Shown here: piece after piece, positions 60,264 to 64,000 of the stretch
How positions within the stretch are numbered: the first letter of the stretch is position 1
Layout of the letters: every line of letters starts with the position of its first letter
NCBI RefSeq assembly: GCF_009758125.1
Contig: NZ_WRXO01000001.1
Location: forward strand, 1,116,001-1,180,000
Length of the DNA stretch: 64,000 nucleotides
From: Chitinophaga oryziterrae
Lineage (GTDB): Bacteria; Bacteroidota; Bacteroidia; Chitinophagales; Chitinophagaceae
Direction of reading: 5' to 3'
The notes under the pieces: generated by a model
Databases searched by the model: none
Seen by the model: only the letters and a program-made list of their open reading frames with translations
Told to the model about the DNA's origin: nothing
Translations under genes and position numbers: made by a program

Positions 60264-61097
60264 ATGAAAAAACTCTTCACCTGTGGACTCCTCCTGGTAG
60301 CGCTGACAGGCATGGCACAGCATAAACAGAAAGGCTGGATTCAGTTGTTCAACGGAAAAGATCTCAAAAACTGGGATATCAAGATAAAAGGACATGATCT
60401 CAATGATAACTTTGGGAATACTTTCCGCGTAGAAAACGGCCTGCTCAAAGTAAGGTACGACCACTACAAAAACTTCGACGAACAATACGGGCATATCTTC
60501 TACAAAAAACAATTCTCCGCCTATCTGATAGTGGTAGAATACCGTTTTGTGGGAGAACAGGTTCCGGGTGGACCAGGATGGGCTATCCGCAACAACGGTA
60601 TAATGCTCCATGGGCAAACAGCGGCCAGTATGGGTAAAGACCAGGACTTCCCTATTTCTCTTGAAGAACAGCTCCTGGGTGGTAATGGTAAAGATGAAAG
60701 GCCGACCAGTAACCTTTGTACACCAGGTACGAACGTAGTCATAGATGGTAAACTGGTTACAGAACATTGCATTACATCTACCTCTAAAACATATCATGGC
60801 GACCAGTGGGTACGTGCTTCTGCACTTGTACTCGGGGACTCTGTTATCAAACATATTGTATTCAAAGACACTGTACTGGTGTACCAGAAACCACAGGTAG
60901 GAGGAGGCAACGTTACAAACGCAGATCCTTCACTGCTGCAGGAAGGACGTTTATTGAAAGAAGGTACTATCTCTTTCCAAAGTGAAAGCCATCCTACAGA
61001 CTTCAGGAAAATTGCACTGTTCGATCTTTCCCCTTATGTAAACGATCCTGAAAAACTGGATGCCATCATCAAAAAGCTACAACAGGAAACGAAATAA
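60264..61097 (+). CDS. Secreted DUF1080 (3-keto-disaccharide hydrolase-like) protein
   Basis: A 277-residue exported protein (signal MKKLFTCGLLLVALTGMAQ) with one DUF1080 domain, a concanavalin-like jelly roll. Seen: WIQLFNGKDLKNWDIKIKGH (the family's opening LFNGKDLxxW), FRVENGLLKVRY, FSAYLIVVEYRFVGEQ, NNGIMLHGQ, LEEQLLGG, and the closing EGTISFQSESHPTDFRKIAL. Some DUF1080 proteins hydrolyse 3-keto-glycosides, while others only bind sugars. A Gfo/Idh/MocA enzyme that could make 3-keto sugars lies far away (26 kb). The gene is followed by a strong terminator. Confidence 0.9.
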   Translation: MKKLFTCGLLLVALTGMAQHKQKGWIQLFNGKDLKNWDIKIKGHDLNDNFGNTFRVENGLLKVRYDHYKNFDEQYGHIFYKKQFSAYLIVVEYRFVGEQVPGGPGWAIRNNGIMLHGQTAASMGKDQDFPISLEEQLLGGNGKDERPTSNLCTPGTNVVIDGKLVTEHCITSTSKTYHGDQWVRASALVLGDSVIKHIVFKDTVLVYQKPQVGGGNVTNADPSLLQEGRLLKEGTISFQSESHPTDFRKIALFDLSPYVNDPEKLDAIIKKLQQETK

Positions 61098-61125
61098 AAA
61101 AAGGCTGACAATCGTCAGCCTTTTT
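61098..61125. terminator. Bidirectional terminator
   Basis: Perfect 12-bp stem AAAAAGGCTGAC/GTCAGCCTTTTT with loop AATC, between the DUF1080 gene and the convergent small lipoprotein gene. Confidence 0.9.
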
Positions 61126-61130
61126 AATAT

Positions 61131-61283
61131 CTATACCATTACAGGCCGTTCAACTACATGATTAAACTGCACACCATGAGGTGGCATTGGTGGTCTGGGT
61201 GGTCGCCGGGCATGACCTGGAGGCACACAACTGGCACCCAATATCAACAGCAGTAGCACGGGCAGAAATCTTAAATATTTCAT
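61131..61283 (-). CDS. Small proline-rich lipoprotein, 50 residues
   Basis: A 50-codon frame on the minus strand: signal helix MKYLRFLPVLLLLLILGASC with a lipobox-like GASC (Cys19), then a Pro/Arg-rich tail (VPPGHARRPPRPPMPPHG) and a short polar end. Its stop lies 6 bases before the shared terminator, and the start is free of overlaps. Signal, lipid-anchor site and terminator together support a real gene. Similar short lipoproteins with Pro-rich tails are common in Chitinophagaceae. Function unknown. Confidence 0.6.
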   Translation of the reverse strand: MKYLRFLPVLLLLILGASCVPPGHARRPPRPPMPPHGVQFNHVVERPVMV

Positions 61284-61329
61284 GTTGTATGTTTTATATA
61301 ACATAAACAAAGAGCATGCCCGTAAACAG

Positions 61330-62037
61330 TTATGAATAGTTTGAAATCTCTACCAGTTTCTTCACATCTTTCACAAAGATCTTTCGCCCGTTCGCATTCA
61401 GGATCCCTGCTACTTTAAACTCTTTGAGGAACCTCACCACATTTTCCTTCGCTGTTCCCACCATATTTGCTAAATCATTCCTCGAAATATTGATCGCAAT
61501 TTCTTCTCCTTCTGCCGTTTCCGCCTTAAACTTTTCCCTCAGTACAATGAGCATGATGGCCAGTCGCTCCCGGACAGAACGCTGCGCAAACACGGAAATA
61601 CTGTTGGTCAGCACGGCAAATTCATGGCTTAGTGTCTTTAAAAGCCTTTGAGACAATACTTTAGATTCCTGTAGGGTATCTAAAAAATCCTTTTTAGGAA
61701 TAAAAGCGATCACACTCTCTTCAAGCGCCGCCGCAGAGTCCGGATACCGTTCCTCAGAAAGAATGGCATGATAACCCAGCAATTCCCCGGGATTTGCTAC
61801 GTAAATGATATGCTCTTTGCTGTCATGATCCAGTTTATACTTCTTAATTTTCCCTTTTTTGATGAAAAATATGCCGGATGGGACTGTTCCTTCCCTGAAA
61901 AGAACATCACCCTTTTCATATTGTTTTTCGGTCATATTGGCACATAAATGCTCGAATTCCTCCTCAGGAAGGTTATTTAGGACCGATTCTGACTTAAAAT
62001 TCCACTTATCTATCGGGAAGAGCCCGGTTAAACTCAT
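61330..62037 (-). CDS. Crp/Fnr-family regulator (no Fe-S cluster motif)
   Basis: Regulator of about 235 residues. Beta-roll sensor about 30-125 (YEKGDVLFREGTVPSGIFFI, LDHDSKEHIIYVANPGELLG), dimer helix (SQRLLKTLSHEFAVLTNSIS), and winged helix (INISRNDLANMVGTAKENVV, then RFLKEFKVAGIL). The recognition helix has Glu and Arg at positions like those that read the FNR half-site, with Val in place of the FNR Ser. The N-terminal cysteine set of FNR is absent (one Cys only), so oxygen sensing by a 4Fe-4S cluster is excluded; haem, NO or a nucleotide are possible. The start at 62037 is used over 62091. An FNR-type box lies just upstream, between this gene and the divergent gcvH-like gene. Confidence 0.88.
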   Translation of the reverse strand: MSLTGLFPIDKWNFKSESVLNNLPEEEFEHLCANMTEKQYEKGDVLFREGTVPSGIFFIKKGKIKKYKLDHDSKEHIIYVANPGELLGYHAILSEERYPDSAAALEESVIAFIPKKDFLDTLQESKVLSQRLLKTLSHEFAVLTNSISVFAQRSVRERLAIMLIVLREKFKAETAEGEEIAINISRNDLANMVGTAKENVVRFLKEFKVAGILNANGRKIFVKDVKKLVEISNYS

Positions 62038-62065
62038 ATTATAAATAATTGATAAAAACGGCGGG

Positions 62066-62077
62066 TGATATATATCA
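62066..62077. promoter_or_regulatory. FNR-type box in the divergent promoter region
   Basis: TGATATATATCA is a perfect palindrome of the form TGAT-N4-ATCA, the core of the FNR/DNR box (TTGAT-N4-ATCAA). Its centre (62071.5) lies 41.5 bases before position 62113, where transcription should start after the -7 element at 62101-62108. That is the usual class II activator position. It is also about 29 bases before the regulator's own start codon. Confidence 0.6.
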
Positions 62078-62100
62078 GCGCATAGTTGCAATACTAAAGT

Positions 62101-62108
62101 TACCTTTG
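62101..62108 (+). promoter_or_regulatory. -7 promoter element before the gcvH-like gene
   Basis: TACCTTTG matches TAnnTTTG. No good -33 TTTG lies 19-20 bases upstream, as expected for a promoter that depends on an activator at the adjacent FNR-type box. Confidence 0.5.
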
Positions 62109-62112
62109 TAGA

Positions 62113-62517
62113 ATGAATATGTCAACTATTTCCAGACCACGCATTCATTTTACCAAAGATCATGAGTGGATCGATTTTAATGGTACTGTTGGTTTTATTG
62201 GCTTGTCCGCCTTTAAATTAGCAGGAATAAAAAAGATTGATAGTGTTAAATGGTTCAATAACAAGGGCTCCATTGAAAAGGGGACCTTGATAGCAAACCT
62301 CTATTCAGGAGATGAGATCATCCCCGTGAATGCTCCGGTGAAATGTAAGTTTCTCGGACCGAACATCAGATTGAACAATAACCTGGACCTGATTCTTGAA
62401 AGTCCACAGGACCGTGGGTGGATATTTTTCATCACCCCTTCTAAATTTCAGGACAGGGAAGGTCTTCTTCAGCCCGAAGAATATCAGAAATTAATAAGAG
62501 TGCCAGTAGCTTTGTAA
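62113..62517 (+). CDS. GcvH-like protein lacking the lipoyl lysine
   Basis: A 134-residue protein resembling the glycine-cleavage H protein: FTKDHEWIDFNGTVGFIGLS at the start (compare KEHEW...VGIT), and RGWIFFITPSKFQDREGLLQ then PEEYQKLI at the end (compare GGWIFKI...YEALL). In the middle, where E. coli GcvH has AESVKAASDIYAPVSG, this protein reads NLYSGDEIIPVNAPVKC, so the lipoylated Lys is replaced by Asp67. It cannot carry lipoate in the usual way and is unlikely to serve glycine cleavage. It is translated close to a methyltransferase gene (6-base gap) and divergent from a Crp/Fnr gene. A second in-frame ATG at 62119 is possible. Confidence 0.8.
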   Translation: MNMSTISRPRIHFTKDHEWIDFNGTVGFIGLSAFKLAGIKKIDSVKWFNNKGSIEKGTLIANLYSGDEIIPVNAPVKCKFLGPNIRLNNNLDLILESPQDRGWIFFITPSKFQDREGLLQPEEYQKLIRVPVAL

Positions 62518-62523
62518 TTAAAC

Positions 62524-63123
62524 ATGCAGAAGTTAAATCCTACCGCACAAAATCCCTACAATACTGATGCTGCATTTGACTGGTTGTATCCCGAAAGGAT
62601 ACAACTTTTGTCAAAGCGGCACTGGACGCCTATGAGTGTAGCCCGCAAAGCAGCACACTTCCTCTCTCAGGGAGAAAGAAAGAGGGTCCTCGATATAGGC
62701 AGTGGTGTAGGTAAATTCTGCCTGGTAGGTGCAATGTATTACCCCGCGGCCACCTTTTATGGTGTGGAACAGCGGCAGGAACTCTATAATTATGCCCTGG
62801 ACGCAAGGGATAAACTCAAAGTAAAGAACGTCCATTTTATTCACGGCAATTTCACGCAACTGGACCTGGACAATTATGATAATTTCTATTTCTACAATTC
62901 CTTCTTTGAGAATCTCGACAAAGGGGACCGTATAGATCATGAAATTGAATATTCCACCAGCCTGTATGTGTATTATTCAAAATACCTGTCACGCGCACTC
63001 GAAAACCGTCCCAGCGGTACACGCCTTGTCACTTTCCACAGCCTGGGCGATGAGGTCCCAAATACTTATCAACTGGTAGATGCCTCAGATGATTTCCTGT
63101 ACAAAAGTTATATAAAAAGATAG
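62524..63123 (+). CDS. Class I SAM-dependent methyltransferase
   Basis: A 199-residue cytoplasmic methyltransferase. SAM-binding motif I is RVLDIGSGVGKFCLVGAMYY (about 57-76), motif II acidic end GVEQRQELYNYA, and a later FIHGNFTQLDLDNYDNFYFY containing the catalytic-face N-x-F-F type YNSFFENLDKG. The target is unknown; the architecture is reminiscent of Dot1-like or protein/RNA methyltransferases but too short for a clear call. It sits 6 bases downstream of the gcvH-like gene in the same direction, so the two are co-expressed, probably under the neighbouring Crp/Fnr regulator. Methylation of the GcvH-like protein is a possible link (inference). Confidence 0.8.
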   Translation: MQKLNPTAQNPYNTDAAFDWLYPERIQLLSKRHWTPMSVARKAAHFLSQGERKRVLDIGSGVGKFCLVGAMYYPAATFYGVEQRQELYNYALDARDKLKVKNVHFIHGNFTQLDLDNYDNFYFYNSFFENLDKGDRIDHEIEYSTSLYVYYSKYLSRALENRPSGTRLVTFHSLGDEVPNTYQLVDASDDFLYKSYIKR

Positions 63124-63310
63124 CCCCGTTTATAGGCGTTCTGCCCTGAAATCCTTGACTGTATTAACATTCCATTTAAAATTGTTTTTCCCGTTCATCC
63201 TTTTTTCTGCACCAATTTCTTGCGTTGGCAATAAACTATTTATATATTAGCACTTCGTCAAAAGGTCTCAACTTTTCATTTTTTCTTTTGGCTTAACTCA
63301 TTTTAACGTT

Positions 63311-64000
63311 ATGGTACTTAGATCGAAAAATCATGCAAGCCGGTCTTTGATGGGCTTCCTATGCCTTTGTGGTATGGGAATGGCTGTTGTCAATCCTGCT
63401 GCGGGCCAGTCAGTTCCTCTGCAGGACCTTTCCTCATTTCATGATCCGGGAAAGAGCTGGAGTATAGCTGGTGATGCTATCGCAAATTTAGAAAAACCCG
63501 ATGTGCTGAAAGCCGGCGCCGGTACAGGTGTCTTGCTGAATGTTCCGGATAAGGAACATCCTGGTAAGGACCTCTTCTCAAATGCTGAATACGGAGACGT
63601 AGACATTGAACTGGATTATATGATGGCGCCAGGTGCTAATTCCGGCGTTTATCTGCAGGGCAGGTACGAAATCCAGTTGCTGGACAGCTGGTCCGTTACT
63701 AACCCTAAATCCGGCGATAATGGCGGTATCTACGAACGCTGGGATGATAGTCGTCCTGCCGGTCAGCAGGGATACGACGGTCATGCTCCCCGTTACAATG
63801 TAAGCCGTGCCCCTGGTCTCTGGCAGCATATGAAAATTTCTTTTCAGGCACCCCGTTTCGATGCCGCTGGTCACAAAACAGAAAATGCAAGAATGCTGCT
63901 TGTTGAACTGAACGGTGTTACTATTCACGAAGATGTGGAATTGCTGGGTCCTACCCGTGGTTCTGCCAGTGAAGAAAAAGCCGTTGGCCCATTACGTTTA
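63311..64000 (+). CDS. Secreted DUF1080 protein, 5' part (runs off the window)
   Basis: An ATG at 63311 opens a frame that stays open to the last base of the window (230 codons). It begins with a signal peptide (MVLRSKNHASRSLMGFLCLC, then GMGMAVVNPAAGQ) and continues with a DUF1080-like jelly roll: GDVDIELDYMMAPGANSGVY, LQGRYEIQLLDSW, NGGIYERW, YNVSRAPGLWQHMKISFQAP and LLVELNGVTIHEDVEL. The LQGRYEIQLLDSW segment is the typical DUF1080 core. The C-terminal part is not visible and may hold further domains, such as a cytochrome or ThuA domain. It stands alone after a 187-base AT-rich gap. Confidence 0.88.
   Translation, partial: MVLRSKNHASRSLMGFLCLCGMGMAVVNPAAGQSVPLQDLSSFHDPGKSWSIAGDAIANLEKPDVLKAGAGTGVLLNVPDKEHPGKDLFSNAEYGDVDIELDYMMAPGANSGVYLQGRYEIQLLDSWSVTNPKSGDNGGIYERWDDSRPAGQQGYDGHAPRYNVSRAPGLWQHMKISFQAPRFDAAGHKTENARMLLVELNGVTIHEDVELLGPTRGSASEEKAVGPLRL

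Noticed and set aside
60234..60854. 206-codon minus-strand frame antisense to the DUF1080 gene
   Set aside because: The DUF1080 protein reads through with signal peptide and all motifs; the antisense product has no recognisable features.

Overview
The window looks like a chromosome segment of a Bacteroidota bacterium close to Chitinophaga (Chitinophagaceae). The signs are an ECF sigma/FecR/TonB-receptor locus, DUF4397, FAS1 and IPT-NHL lipoproteins, MGH1-type glucosidase, DUF3810, DUF983, DUF3500, two DUF1080 proteins, and several promoters of the Bacteroidota type TTTG-N18-20-TAnnTTTG. Genus placement is inference from gene families; no 16S rRNA gene is present.

Layout. 1-6.8 kb: end of a GAF-like protein, an NPP-type phosphodiesterase, an aldo/keto reductase under a TetR regulator (one palindrome lies before both genes), a LytTR response regulator, and a DUF3500 lipoprotein-HupE pair preceded by 21-bp-period direct repeats. 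6.8-9 kb: AraC regulator, coiled-coil protein, ferredoxin-NADP reductase-like flavoprotein. 9-25.7 kb: a single 16.6-kb co-directional locus of ECF sigma, FecR anti-sigma, STN-TonB receptor, DUF4397 lipoprotein, unknown lipoprotein, three two-domain FAS1 lipoproteins in tandem, an Oar-like TonB receptor and a five-IPT/NHL lipoprotein. This is the most system-like region: a regulated cell-surface apparatus with no SusD and no enzyme. 25.7-31 kb: nested GGCTCC...GGAGCC palindromes, a Gfo/Idh/MocA oxidoreductase, a Crp/Fnr regulator with a quinone-reductase-like gene and a palindrome between them, a GreA-like protein and a secreted unknown.

31-34.9 kb is an accessory island downstream of a tRNA-Gly(GCC)-tRNA-Leu(TAA) operon. 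Two copies of the tRNA-Leu 3' end (one with the tRNA terminator) lie at 31.2 and 32.8 kb. They bracket an AAA/DUF4143 ATPase gene and a decayed segment in which a Fic gene and a DUF4145 gene both end inside the arms of a 75-bp inverted repeat. No integrase was found.

35-64 kb is mostly housekeeping and metabolism: enoyl-CoA hydratase, an Ivy-like lipoprotein, DUF983, tex, mazG with a 1255-aa NtrY-like histidine kinase, the DUF177-rpmF-plsX cluster, a soluble hybrid kinase with REC and HPt, fructosamine kinase, DUF3810 protease, GH63-like glucosidase, arginase family, acyl-CoA dehydrogenase, YggS, a thioredoxin-like protein, YtxH and START proteins, and DUF1080 proteins. Near the end a Crp/Fnr regulator lies divergent from a GcvH-like protein lacking the lipoyl lysine and a methyltransferase. 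An FNR-type box (TGAT-N4-ATCA) sits between them, centred about 41.5 bases before the predicted transcription start.

All functions are assigned by reading motifs; no database search was run. Starts were moved from the longest possible ORF where signal peptides, overlaps or family N-termini decided.
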